Of a stretch of 64,000 bases of DNA, positions 1-10,982 are shown in pieces. Under the pieces are notes generated by a model. That model was not told the origin of the DNA, made no database searches, and saw nothing but the letters and a program-made list of their open reading frames with translations. The DNA lies in assembly GCA_032718475.1 (NCBI GenBank), contig JAUCBJ010004980.1, positions 42,567 to 106,566 of the forward strand, read 5' to 3'. Made by a program: the position numbers and the translations under genes. The first letter of the stretch is position 1. Every line of letters begins with the position of its first letter. This DNA is from Nemertoderma westbladi (Eukaryota; Xenacoelomorpha; Nemertodermatida; Nemertodermatidae).

Positions 1-90
1 CAAAATTTTAAATTTTTCAAATTAAAATTTGTCAAATTTTAAAAATACTTAGACAAAACTGAGATAGAAATACTAGTCAAATTTGTTTCT

Positions 91-300
91 ATTTAGGTTT
101 TCAAGGGTGCTGATTCCGATTGCAGTGATTATTTTCAATGAAACTGATCAAATGCTAATTTTTGGCGGCAGCTAAAAAATTAAAATTACAAGTAAACTTG
201 TAATTTTGGTGTTTGGTGTGACGCCAAAAACCGAAAAATCATCAGAATCATTGAAAATAATGATTGCAATCGGAATCAGGACGCTTAGAAACCTAAATAT
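91..300. repeat. Imperfect inverted repeat with central hairpin
   Basis: Arms at 91-168 and 221-300 are inverted copies of each other; both carry CTGATTCCGATTGCA or a close variant. Between them, 182-207 is a perfect 12-bp stem (AAAATTACAAGT and its complement) with a 2-nt loop. The arm wording (GGTTTTC-AAGGGTGCTGATT) resembles the start of the tandem array near 1 kb, so both may come from one repeat family. No coding potential is seen. Confidence 0.75.
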
Positions 301-560
301 CCAAATATAGAAGTGATTGAGATAATTCTACTTTAGAATTGGAAATGCGTTATTTACTTGCACTTTTCATCCATTGGTTTGTCGCTTTCAAATCCAAGGA
401 AGTTTTCTGAAATATATTCACTACTGTTATGAGGAAGGGGCAGTAGTAGTCTTCTGTTCTGTCTTTTGTTTCGTAATGGATACGGGCTTCGACCAGGGAC
501 AAATGGCGAGAACGCTTTTTTTGATAATGCCATTTCAACAAGTTTTTTCCCCCGATTTAA

Positions 561-2119
561 CCCTATTAGTACCGGGCTATAAAATGCTGTACAAATACCG
601 GGAGGGGGTCATATTGACCCCCCCCCTCTAAAATCTACAAATATTTACGAAAACGCCTGATTTTTTGTTTGTACGTAGGTATCACTTGTCTGGATCCGAT
701 CGAAAAAAAAATTTTCGAAAAAATGTACTGGGGTGGTTATATTGCAGCACCAAAATTACAAGTAGTGCACAATTTTCACAAAATTTGAAAGTTACATTTT
801 CGGCTAATTATTTTTCAATACAGGTTTTCTGGGGTGCAAAATACATTGGAAAATATTTAAAAATGATATGATTACTATAAATGGCCGTTTAGTCCTCTCT
901 GCGTAGGAAAAAAATGAAAAAAACAAGTAACCAGCACTTTTCAGGTAGAACACAAAATTTTTAATTCACTTATACGATGCTATAAATTCACATTTTCAGG
1001 TTTTCGAGGGCGCTGATTCTAATGGAATACATTTCTAATATGCCAGATCATTGATACTTGTATTTTTCGGCGTAATTTTGCAAATTTTGGTGCTAGCACC
1101 AAATTTCGTACCCATCACCAAAAAGTACAAGTTTGCGATGTCCAGTGCTGTTTTTATGGATTCCATCGGATTCAGGACCCTCATAAACCCGTATAACGCA
1201 AGAAACAAGGTGATACTATCTACTGATAAATTTGCATATTTTCCAAAATTTGGTGCTCGCACAACAATTTTCACCCACTGGCGAAAAATACCAGTTTGAG
1301 AACTCTTATGAAATTTTTACTGATTTCATTGAATTCAGAACCATCACAAACCCGTATAACGCAAGAAACAAGGTGACACAATCAATTGATATATTTGATG
1401 GTTTTCAAAATTTGGTGCTAGCACCACATTTTGCACCCACATCCGAAAAATACAAGTTTGAGATGTCTAGTTCGATAATTATACATTCCATTGAATTCAG
1501 AACAGCCATAAACCTCTAAAATGCAAGAAATAAATTGTCACAAGCAATTTTATCTATCGAATGAATTTTCAAAATTTCGTGCTAGCACCAAAATTTGCAC
1601 ACAACACCGAAAAATACAAGTTTGATACGCTTGGTGCAACTCATATATATTTCATCGAATCCAGAACCCCAAAAAAACCCAATTGCGTAAAAAACAAGTT
1701 TCAAACAATCAATTTACAAAATTGACATAATTCAAAATTTGGTGCTGGCACCAAAATTTGGCACCCACCGAAAAAAACAAGTTTGAAATTTCTAAATCAA
1801 TTTATATGAATTCCATCAAATTTCTAACACCAAAAAACCGGTGTAAATCAAAAATAGAGATGTTACAATTCATATTTAATGAAATGTAATTTTCAAAAAA
1901 AGTGCCAAAAGTAGGGTTAAAAAATGGTGCTATAACTCAAAAAGTACCCAATATTTTTGAAAACGGTTTTCACTACTAGGAAGACAATAGATTTTTAGGA
2001 AAAGTCATAAAATTTCAGATTCCCAACTGCGTTTGTAAAAGATTCCCAACTGCGATTATAATAAAAAAACCACGGGGGGGGGGTCATATTGACCCCCCCC
2101 CCCCCCGGGTTTAATAGGG
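561..2119. mobile_element. TTAA-flanked non-autonomous DNA element, piggyBac-like (MITE-1)
   Basis: TTAA lies exactly at 557-560 and 2120-2123, and the sequence just inside starts CCCTATTAGTACCGGG and ends with the complement of CCCTATTAAACCCGGG, a 16-bp terminal inverted repeat with 13 matches. A TTAA target duplication followed by CCC is typical of piggyBac elements. A near-palindromic GGGGGTCATATTGACCCCC motif is subterminal at both ends. No transposase frame is present; the interior is largely a 164-bp tandem array. About 175 bp of the right end recurs, inverted, at 19123-19300, and a left-end-like fragment lies at 53899-53915. Superfamily assignment rests only on the ends. Confidence 0.6.
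1030..1850. repeat. Tandem array, about five units of 164 bp
   Basis: The phrase ATTTGGTGCTAGCACCA or a variant recurs near 1086, 1250, 1414, 1576 and 1740, giving a 164-165 bp period. Each unit also holds an AAAAAGTACAAGTTTG block and a TTCCATCGAATTCAG block. Units diverge by substitutions and small indels, most in the last copy. Short frames that run through it follow the repeat and are not genes. Confidence 0.85.
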
Positions 2120-2123
2120 TTAA

Positions 2124-3540
2124 AGCCATTTATGAAATGTACATCAAATGAAAAATTAATATAGAATTATAATTCACTTAAAGTAATTAAAACTGTGGGT
2201 TTAAAATACCTTGAGCATATATAAATTTACATTTAAATAATAATATACACTTTAAAAATGTAAACGTTATTTGTAGAATTATTATTAATTTCACCAATTT
2301 ACAATCTAAATATGCGAAACTATAATTTGTGAGCTCTCAACAATATAAAGTGAGGAAATATTCTAATAACGATTGTCTGCGAATCCTTTTTCAGTTTTCC
2401 ATTTCACCTTCCTTATTCGTTACAGTCAGGGAATAATTTGTAGTTTGCATAATTTACATTTAGTCTAGTTAGGACTACTATGTTGGACGGTGTTATGCAG
2501 AAATGTGTCAACCCACACAAACACCATTTTGAGAAAATTGAGTTTAAAGTTTCTGACCTCAAATTAATTGCGTTTTAGGGTATTTGCAGTCGTACATTAT
2601 ACGTTATCAACTTATATGATCTGAATGCTTAACTACAGTAATGCTTAGGAAGAATATTAATTACATAAATTTCCTTTATTTATTTGTATGGAATTAATTT
2701 CGCACTACTACATCTTCAGGGCGACATATTTTTCAGCTTTATATCGCAGTGCGACATTATTTCTCAGTTCTGTATATCCCTACGCCATACATTTTACATA
2801 CTTGGTGACTGCGTTACGTCGATAACAACCATATCAACCATATCGATACAGGTTCATGTAACTAGCTATAGTAGTGCCCAAATAATGCAATATATCTGCT
2901 AGAATACATAGACTCGACATAGAATACTAGAATACATATTATAATGTCGCCGTTGCAATATATTGAAATACATTGTATGGATGTCCAGGTAAGAAACCAT
3001 TACGTTTCCATGACATCACACAGTTATCGGGTTAGGACTTTGTATAGAGTACTTTCAAAGGCTATCTAAAAGGAAAGTAATAAGTTAGGACTTTAGCGCT
3101 CCCGGAGTTAATGCAAAAGCTTTTATTGTTAAGTGTGAACACAATTTGCTAAACGGAGGGGTATTCGCAATCAATATTCGGCGAGTTAGCGTATTAGGGT
3201 ATTTGCGGTCTTACAATAATTTATCACTTAGTACAAATGTAATATAAGTGTTTAAATGTGTTTGTAAGTTAGCATTATGGCCATTCGATACTCTTGAGTG
3301 TTTAAGTGTGTTTGAGAAGTACCAATTCCCATAATGCCGCTAAGGGGGGCCAAGTTTTTCATACACATGACACACTGGACTGCAAAAGTGGTAAAAAGCT
3401 AACTTGTTGGAAATTGTCTAAAAAACGTTTTGACAAAGTTTCAGATTGCAAGGACCACGAGTTAGCACTTTGAGTTAGCACTTTGGAAAAGTTAGCACAA
3501 TAGCGGAAAAAGAGCTTGCAAAGTTAGCTCTTTGGTATAT
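2124..3540. other. AT-rich DNA, no feature recognised
   Basis: I see no convincing coding frame, repeat or RNA gene in this stretch. The phrase TTAGGGTATTTGCGGTC and a variant occur near 2575 and 3193, hinting at an old duplication. Confidence 0.5.
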
Positions 3541-4062
3541 TTGCCAACACACACATGCCAACTACACATGCCAACTACACACATATGCCAACTACACACA
3601 CGTGCCAACTACACACACATGCCAACTACACATGCAACTACACACACATGCCAACTACACACACACATGCCAAATACACACATATGCCAACTACACACAT
3701 ATGCCAACTACACACACGTGCCAACTACACACACATGCCAACTACACATGCCAACTACACATGCCAACTACACATGCCAACTACACACACATGCCAACTA
3801 CACATACATATGCCAACTACACACATATGCCAACTACACACATGTGCCAACTACACACATGTGCCAACTACACACACATGCCAACTACACACACAACTAC
3901 ACACACATGCCAACTACACATGCCAACTACACACAAATGCCAACTACACATACATATGCCAACTACACACATATGCCAACTACACACATGTGCCAACTAC
4001 ACACATGTGCCAACTACACACACATGCCAACTACACACACATGCCAACTACACACACATAAA
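3541..4062 (+). repeat. Minisatellite, unit about 15 bp (CCAACTACACACATG)
   Basis: Some 35 head-to-tail copies of a 15-bp unit with variants that add or lose CA dinucleotides. Because many units are multiples of three, all three forward frames stay open and mimic Thr/His/Cys-rich proteins; these frames are repeat artefacts. Confidence 0.9.
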
Positions 4063-4640
4063 AAATCAGATTTTATGTGTAAGGTTGACTGGCACTTGTG
4101 GGCTTCCGTAGAATCCAATCACATTTCTGCCCATTTACTATTACTGGGTGATACTTACTGTCAACAGTCACCATCATACCGATACCACTACACACTACAC
4201 CTCTATTACATTACCTGCAAGTTAGTTACAATATTTTAAAATTGTTTAGTTCATTTACTTTCGGTTTAGTGTTTAGTACGTGTAGCAGTTTAAAATTCTA
4301 AATAGCTGTTTTGATTTTGTTATAATCAGCCGATTTTCCTGAATTATTATACAGTAGGCTGTAAGATGCGATTGCCTGAAATCTAAGTTTAGCTGCACCG
4401 GTACTTTTATTTATTACATGGGGAAAAAAGTATAACTTTTTTCACTATTCTCGGGGTATTTTATTTTATTGAACTGCATTATTTTACTACATAATATTGC
4501 TTCCATAGTTACTGCGATTCAAATTACTGTACTCTTCAACTGCTGTTGCTGCCTTACTAAATGTTAAATAATTTAGTGATCTAGAATATTTATTAAGTAA
4601 CTAGAGATCCGCTTAACAACACAAACCATTTTTGGATATT
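4063..4640. other. AT-rich DNA, no feature recognised
   Basis: No coding frame, repeat or RNA signature found between the minisatellite and the inverted repeat that follows. Confidence 0.5.
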
Positions 4641-4993
4641 AAGTATATAATGTAGTAGGACAATATAATAATGCTCTCCATAGCGAATAATATCAACCGA
4701 CCCTCTATATTAGGGCTCGAAGCCGGTACCTAGGTTTCAAACTTCCGATTATCATCAGCCGGGTGTGTGTACTGAACTACCAAGACGGGTGAATAATTCG
4801 CTAGGGAGTGGGATATCATCTAGGCCGACTAAGCACTCAAAGGAATGTACAAATTCTCAAAAATAGCGAATTCTTCACCCATCCTGGTAGCCGGAGGTTT
4901 GAAACTAGGTACCTGGTTCGAGCCCCGATAGGGTCGGTTGATATTTTTCGCTATGGAGAGCATTATCATATTGTCCTACTACATTATATACTT
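4641..4993. repeat. Foldback inverted repeat with tRNA B-box-like sequence
   Basis: Arms of roughly 4641-4804 and 4863-4993 are inverted copies, from AAGTATATAATGTAGTAGGA at the outer end through the TATGGAGAGCATTAT block to the inner AATAGCGAATTC block. The right arm contains GGTTCGAGCCCC (near 4914), which fits the B box of a tRNA promoter, with the decayed counterpart in the left arm. It may be two SINE-like units in opposite orientation or a foldback transposon; no target duplication is clear. Confidence 0.7.
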
Positions 4994-6028
4994 AAATTCT
5001 CCGTCACTCACCCCACAACAGTTCATTTATTATTATTAATATTGGATATTGAGTTCCGTTTTGGAGTTCGCCTTGCTGCAGACACTAAAGTTGCAATACC
5101 TTTTCAGTGTGTGAATGGATTTTGCTCAAATTACGTGCAAACCTTTTCTACTTCGATGCTCTTTCAACACAAGCAATAAAATTTAAGAAATTCCACCACA
5201 AATATTTTATTTTACCTTTTTTCGCCGGGAAAAAAGTAAAATCAATGAAATCCTATGGGCTATGGGAAGAAAAGAGAAACTTCTTCTCCCGATTTTGGGG
5301 TATATTCTTGCGAAAAAGTAACAATTTAAGAATAAAATCTATATTAGAACTGCGAAATCGAAATGTGTATCGTAATAACATCACCCATCATTCCGAGATT
5401 AGATTATCACATTTAGCAGTTTGATTCGTTTGAATCTGATTCGATTCCAGCGTTGAATTTGTTTTATTTCACAGCTTTTTATAATACAATGGCAAGTTGA
5501 TTACTAATGTGGCTAAGGGTTCCAAGGCAGTATAAATTGTCGGAAATGTTGTGAACTGGTAGGATCATTGAATTAATTATTAGTAAATTACCAGTGCAAT
5601 GAAGTTGTTTTTATATAATAGGCCTATAAATGTACAGCATTTACTTATCATTCTGTACCTACCAAATTACATGAAAATTTATTATAGTAATTATTATGGT
5701 ACTTATTTATGCTAGTCCTATTATTTTTTATTATCTTTATTAACACAGTTAGACTAGATAGTCGTAAAATTTCAACATCAAACAGATAAAATAAGCGGGA
5801 AGTTCAAACTGAAATTAGAAAGAAATTGAAACTGTACCGGTATTTAAAATTCAAAAGCAACGTTACATTAATTTCCTAACTATTAGTTGTATCAAAGTTA
5901 ATTAAAATGATTTAAAATGATTTAAAAATAATATAAAAACATGAGAACTAAAGTAAAATGTTACTATGAGAGCTACTGTAAATGAAAGTAGAAGTAAAGC
6001 ACCAAGCTCCAGTAAAGCTGCACCTACA
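4994..6028. other. AT-rich DNA, no feature recognised
   Basis: No supported coding frame or repeat; open frames here are short and without recognisable motifs. Confidence 0.5.
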
Positions 6029-6545
6029 CTACACCTCTAAAATATCGTAGAGGCCATCAGTTAGTGATTCGCTGGTTCCCAATATCGAAGCGGTGTTTCC
6101 GATCAGGATAGCTATCAGGATACGCTGTAGTAAGAAGCGATGAGAACGGGGCTCATGTGTGTTGGCGTGGAGCCTCCTCCCGACTTCTTTAAGGAAAGCG
6201 GGCTGTTCTCGGACCGGGGCGGCCAAATGTCTCAAAGGCAACTGGTTCGATTTGATAGCCCCGATCAATTAACTCCTGATTCTTCCTGATCCTCGGCTAT
6301 GCGACCACCAATGGTTTGGCTTATTCTGAGATGGCTGGGGGCCAGCGGGTCGACTACTGTGGCGTCCCAGGTAAGTGTTCTTCCCTGGCTCCAAGGAACT
6401 AATGTTACACCATCTACCCGCTTCCCATCGCTCAAACAGAGACCTGGTGGTTCACGCAGGGATGGCAAACCGCAGCTGTTTAGTGATCGTTTTACGATAT
6501 CGTTCAGCATGCTGTGGCGTGCTTGTTTTACTAGTGTTTTCCTAA
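6029..6545 (-). pseudogene. Fragment of transposon-type C-terminal nuclease-like domain
   Basis: Two minus-strand frames abut with a one-base shift at about 6265-6268. The first holds LREPPGL, then DGKRVDGVTLVPWSQGR and LTWDAT; the second holds LKEVGRRLH, FLLQRI and GNTASILG. In order and spacing these resemble the C-terminal part of many invertebrate reverse-transcriptase-associated proteins, where a KRPDG...WD.T core looks like a PD-(D/E)XK nuclease motif; here the usual P is V. No reverse transcriptase lies next to it, so this is an isolated remnant. Family recognition is from memory of the motif pattern, and a host origin is not excluded. Confidence 0.5.
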
Positions 6546-7655
6546 TTCAGAATTAGCCATTAATAAGTGAGAATGACTGTCAATATATATATTATAGCAA
6601 CACGAAAAAACAAAACCATGTTAAGATTTTTTCTATTGGGGTTTACCTGGTCGCTGATTTCATTTCTGAGGTCAGTTTTCACATTTTAATGAAATATAGT
6701 TAGTCTGTATTTCTCTTTCTGTCGGTGTTTCTGACTAACCGACAATCTGTCCATCAAATATAAGAAAATGGCACACCATCTAGGAAAAGGTTTCCTAGTC
6801 GAATAATTCATTTCGAGAGTCAGATTTAAGATTTCATGACTTTCCAAATTGTCTGTCAGGCTATCCGTTATATTTTGACGGAGATAATGACAGGCACAGA
6901 AAAGACGAAGCCAAATTTGAATACCAGCCCCACATCAGAAATGATGTCACGTACCAAGGAACCTCATTTAGGACATTTTTAGACAGATAGTATGACTGCA
7001 AAACGGTTTTCATATTTGGAATCTTGATAAAAAACTACTCTAGATGAAATAAAAAAAAAATGAAACAAAATTTGAAAAAAATAAAAAAAATGTGAAAGCC
7101 AGTAACCCCCCCCCCCCCCCCTGTCTATACTTATATATTAATTGAACTTGTGTCATCACACAGGCATTAAACTTGTAGCAGGTGAGGCAACTTCCCTGTG
7201 GCATTCCAATAATGGCTACCAATAATTTTCCTTATCCAATTTTCAAAAATATTGTTCTATTCTTTATTGTATATTCTATGACAGTCAATAAATACTATAT
7301 AAGTATTTGTGATATATAATTTAGAAGGCCACAGAGGTCTGGGGCCATAATAAACATACAGTGAATTAAAGGACAAAATAGTAAAAATTGACTATAAAAT
7401 CTAGTCATTAAATTTTTTGTTATTTTTTAGTTTTTTTCAGATTGTACCTGCAGATGCATTTAAGTAGTGATTTGTAATAACGCAATAACATGGCACCCTC
7501 CCTCACACAAAGTGTGTCTATAACATAACTGACCCCCTCACTCGAGGGCGTCAGCAATTAGTAGAAACGGCATCATATCAGTGATTAATCAGATTTGTTT
7601 TGCATTATTTCCGTATAATAATTATGATAATTCTAGAATCCAGCATTATTGTTTG
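6546..7655. other. AT-rich DNA with a 16-nt C run
   Basis: No coding signal. A pure C run sits at about 7106-7121 after GCCAGTAA; a similar CCAGTAA-C(n) junction occurs near 11925, which suggests a shared repeat boundary that I could not define. Confidence 0.4.
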
Positions 7656-8229
7656 GTTCGAATACGTAAGGGAAAGACATGGGCAGCCTTGAATAGGCTT
7701 TCCAGGATTTGGAAGTCACCGATAATTAATCGGAAACTTAAGGTCCGATTATTTAGAGCAGCAGTAGTTCCAGTACTCCTCTACGGGAGTCCATGCTGGG
7801 CTCTAACTGCTGAGGACACCAAATCTCTGGATGGCACATTCACAAGAATGCTACGCCGGGTTCATTGTGTCAAGTACAATGCACACATCTCCAACCATAC
7901 ACTATATAACATTGGAGGTGTCTCATTGGTTCCCCCAAGCTTGACACTAGAACAAAATCGCCTCCGCTTTGCAGGACATTGCTTTCGCCGTGAGGACCAG
8001 CCAGTGCATAATCTTGTACTTTGGCAGCCTCATGGAGTGAATAAGCATGGTGGACAGCCTATGACTTTCTTGAGACTCATCTTAAAGGACACTGGCCTTA
8101 AAGATGCGGATGATCTAGCAAATGTCATGGGTGATAGGGAGTTGTGGCGGTGCAATTTTGTTGACAAGCCGGCACAGCATTCTTAAAAATGCAGCTGCAA
8201 TGCAGCATGCCGATCCTAGTAGTAGTAGT
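7656..8229 (+). mobile_element. LINE-R 3' fragment (5'-truncated)
   Basis: The frame up to 8186 encodes the C-terminal about 175 residues of the RTE-like LINE that is nearly complete at 19948-23703: RKGKTWAALNRL, PVLLYGSPCWALT, GTFTRMLRRVHC, RLRFAGHCFRRE and a GDRELWRCNFVDKPAQHS end. After the stop comes a short 3' UTR ending GCCGATCC then (TAG)n, the same end as other copies. Truncation on the 5' side at about 7656 is what incomplete target-primed reverse transcription leaves. It keeps the reading frame at the point where the longer copy has a 4-nt duplication. Confidence 0.85.
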
Positions 8230-9545
8230 TTGGTTAATTCTTTGTAAAATAATTATTGGGATTAACATCATATATATATGCACATATTATGATAACAATA
8301 AAGTAATAGGAACGCATTTTAAACAAACATGTTCAGCATGATCCGGTCTCTTGAATATAATTTTGGGTTGAACAATCATTTAATCATCATTTAATTATGA
8401 AGGGACACAATGATGACTACATACGTTTGAACAGATAGGAACATGTTGATTCTCTGTTTCCAATTAAATTTACTTGCTTGATATTGGTCTGTCAGAAATA
8501 TATTTCGCTCAACCCAAAATTATGCACATATTATGTATATGGTCCCTCATATACAGTATGATCTGTCACCTGTGTTCACATACAGTATAATAAGCATAAT
8601 GTCAATTTCTTTGGTTATATTTCTTTAGTAATAAATTTATTTAGTTATAATCAGCATTAATGAATATTCCATTGTCATATGCAGCAAACATTCTGTCCAT
8701 TATTTCCTCGCTGTTACTTTCACCGGAAAATTTATAACATAGTACATAAAGGTTGTTCGCAAGCGCGTCAAAGCGCGTCAAAATTGACATGAAAAGAAAC
8801 ATCAACATATCTACAATCTTCAAAACTGTTTGGCCTATATTTCGCCTCTGGTACCATCGCAATTGAGTTTCTGGAAACAACAATGATTAATATAATTTCT
8901 GCAGCAAACATGATTAGTAGTAATGTTGTGGTTGAAAGTGACACAAAGGAGAGGGTTAGTATATATACAAAAACAATATCATATACCAAATATACGAAAT
9001 ATTAAAAATAAATGTGGGTAGCTGGAATCAACCCGTAACCCGACCTACTTAAAAGAATAATATACAACAGTTTAACAAGTCTAATTTTCATCTTCATTAT
9101 CGAAATCTATCTTCATAGCAACAGCGTTATGCTGTTTCTGTCTCTTGTCTGACCTGATGAATTGTCTGAAGAACTGCTACCACGTTAGAAGTATATTGGT
9201 ACTACTTATTTCCACTTGCTAGTGATTCAAGCCAACTTTAGACTTGAATAGGATTCCCTTGAGACCCTTCTTGTCTGGGAAGAAGAGCATTAGCCAATGG
9301 CTGTTGAGCATACAGATGAATCTGAGATTTACAGCATACATGCCACTTCACGCTACAGCAGGTCCGCAATCCACTTTCCAAGCCGAAGGTGAAGGGTGCA
9401 CAAAAACCAACTTCAATGCGACCTCTGTAACCTGGCAATCATGTATGTTCAGCATATTTGCTGAACTAGTTTTATGGGAACTAGTTTTATATTTAACTAG
9501 TTATATTTTTTGACGGTTAATCACCTACTGGATCCAGCACCTTCA
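8230..9545. other. AT-rich DNA, no feature recognised
   Basis: No supported gene. GGTTGAACAAT near 8368 and GCTCAACCCAAAATTAT near 8507 are part of a weak inverted repeat (AATTTTGGGTTGA and its complement). Confidence 0.4.
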
Positions 9546-9800
9546 ATCTTGACAAAGCTGCCTCCGCTTTGCAGTACATTGCTTTCACCGTGAGGACCAG
9601 CCAGTGCACAATCTTGTGTTTTGGCAGACTCATAAGCATGGCGGACAGCCCATGACTTTCTTGAGACGCATCTTTAAGGACACTGGCCTGAAGGATGCGG
9701 ATAATCTCGCGAACACCAATGGAGTGGATAGGGAGTTGCTCAATTTTGTCAATAAGACGATATAACATTCTTAATGCAAGCTGTATTGCAGCATGCCTAT
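9546..9800 (+). mobile_element. LINE-R 3' fragment, strongly decayed
   Basis: Read on the plus strand the block CTCCGCTTTGCAGTACATTG, then CACCGTGAGGACCAGCCAG and GACTTTCTTGAGACGCAT, follows the LINE-R coding end, with deletions relative to the copy at 7656-8229. It ends in a GCAAGCTGTATTGCAGCATGCC block equivalent to the LINE-R 3' UTR but lacks the TAG tail. The related copy at 51050 shares the same variant (GATGCGGATAATCTCGCGAA), so these two may form a LINE-R subfamily. Confidence 0.75.
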
Positions 9801-10492
9801 TAGGGATTGTGAGGAGCCTGGCAATCTATAGTGTGGTATTTACTTCAACAGCAATAGAAATATGATGGGCCTTTACTATCTATGGTGCAGTGGGACTATG
9901 TAACGAGAGTGATTTAAGATCTGGACTAATGGCTGATTGTAGAGTGTGGATATGTTCTGCCGAACTCCCTATTTATGACCCCAGATAGAAAAAGTATGAA
10001 CATGACCCGAATATCCAACAATAATGGTTGGATCGGCACTGGTACTTTCTATTTTTTTTTGCATCCAAAAAAGGAAATTATTGCTCCAATAGTCATGAGA
10101 GCTGCCCACATGGATGGGGCACGGAGGAATTTTTGTTTCGACACGAATACTTTCAAAGGACTAGCCATACCCAGGCCACATATCAGCCTTGCATCATTAA
10201 ATGGTATATAAATGAGTACCAGTTTCAACCTGCGATTATAGGTCTGTGGGGCACTAGAAATAAGTCGTCAGACTTTGTGCGTATTCTGTGGTGTATTGGC
10301 CGAATAAAGCTTTACTTGCTATTTTACTCATTTTACTTTTCTTTGGATTACTGGGGCACTGCAGCAACCTGCCGACAATCTTGTAAAAAATGTTAGTTAT
10401 ACATAATAAATAATCAACAACGTTAATTATAAATTTAGGGAGAGGAACAGGTACGGTGATATGGGTAGGTTTTTCTAACCAAAATAACAATA
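9801..10492. other. No feature recognised
   Basis: Short open frames occur on both strands but none shows a recognisable motif or consistent coding character. Confidence 0.4.
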
Positions 10493-10982
10493 AAGGCCTG
10501 TTTACTTTTAGACCAACTTTCTGGGCAACTTGTAGAGAAACCCAGGTTGCCGATCAAGTAAAAAAAGCAAACAGTCGGCCGAGGCCGGAGGCAACCCGAA
10601 GGCTCCTCTTTCGATAGCTGCTACCCGAGGGTAGGGGTGGGCGCTACTCCTATCCCAAGTCGCTTAGTGTAAACACTTAAAAAAGTTGCTGTAAAACTTT
10701 CTCAACTTTTACGGCAACTTGAAGGAATTTGCATTGGCGAATTAAAGCGGGATAATCAAATTAAATTATCAAAAACTAGCTAGTAGATAAAATGACCCAC
10801 TATTTTACAGTCAAACTAACCAAAGTTACTCTAAAAGTTGCCGGCCAAGTTGCTGGTAAAGTTGCTGGTAAAGTTGCCAAGTGTAAACAAAACAGCGATT
10901 ACATTAAATTGCTCCAAAAAAGAAGTTGCTAGTTGCCGAGAAAGTTGCTCTAAAAGTTGCAACATGTAAACTTTCCTTAACG
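10493..10982. mobile_element. Possible MITE rich in GTTGC/GCAAC motifs
   Basis: The left end (AGGCCTGTTTAC...ACCAACTTTCTGGGCAACTTG) and the right end (AAAGTTGCTCTAAAAGTTGCAACATGTAAACTTTCC) are approximately inverted, and CAACTTT/AAAGTTGC words are repeated through the interior, including two adjacent GTTGCTGGTAAA units near 10850. A SINE piece (10561-10659) interrupts it. The termini are diverged and I find no clear target duplication, so this is a tentative call. Confidence 0.4.
10561..10659 (-). mobile_element. SINE-2 fragment, tail half only
   Basis: The block from AAAGCAAACAGTCGGCCGAG to GCTACTCCTATCCCAAG matches the left half of the complete SINE at 58425-58665 with few changes. The tRNA-like head is missing, so the copy is 5'-truncated with its tail at the left. 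Confidence 0.75.

Noticed and set aside
3532-4239. Open frame of 235 codons, Thr/His/Cys-rich
   Set aside because: Made of a 15-bp minisatellite; the other two forward frames are equally open.
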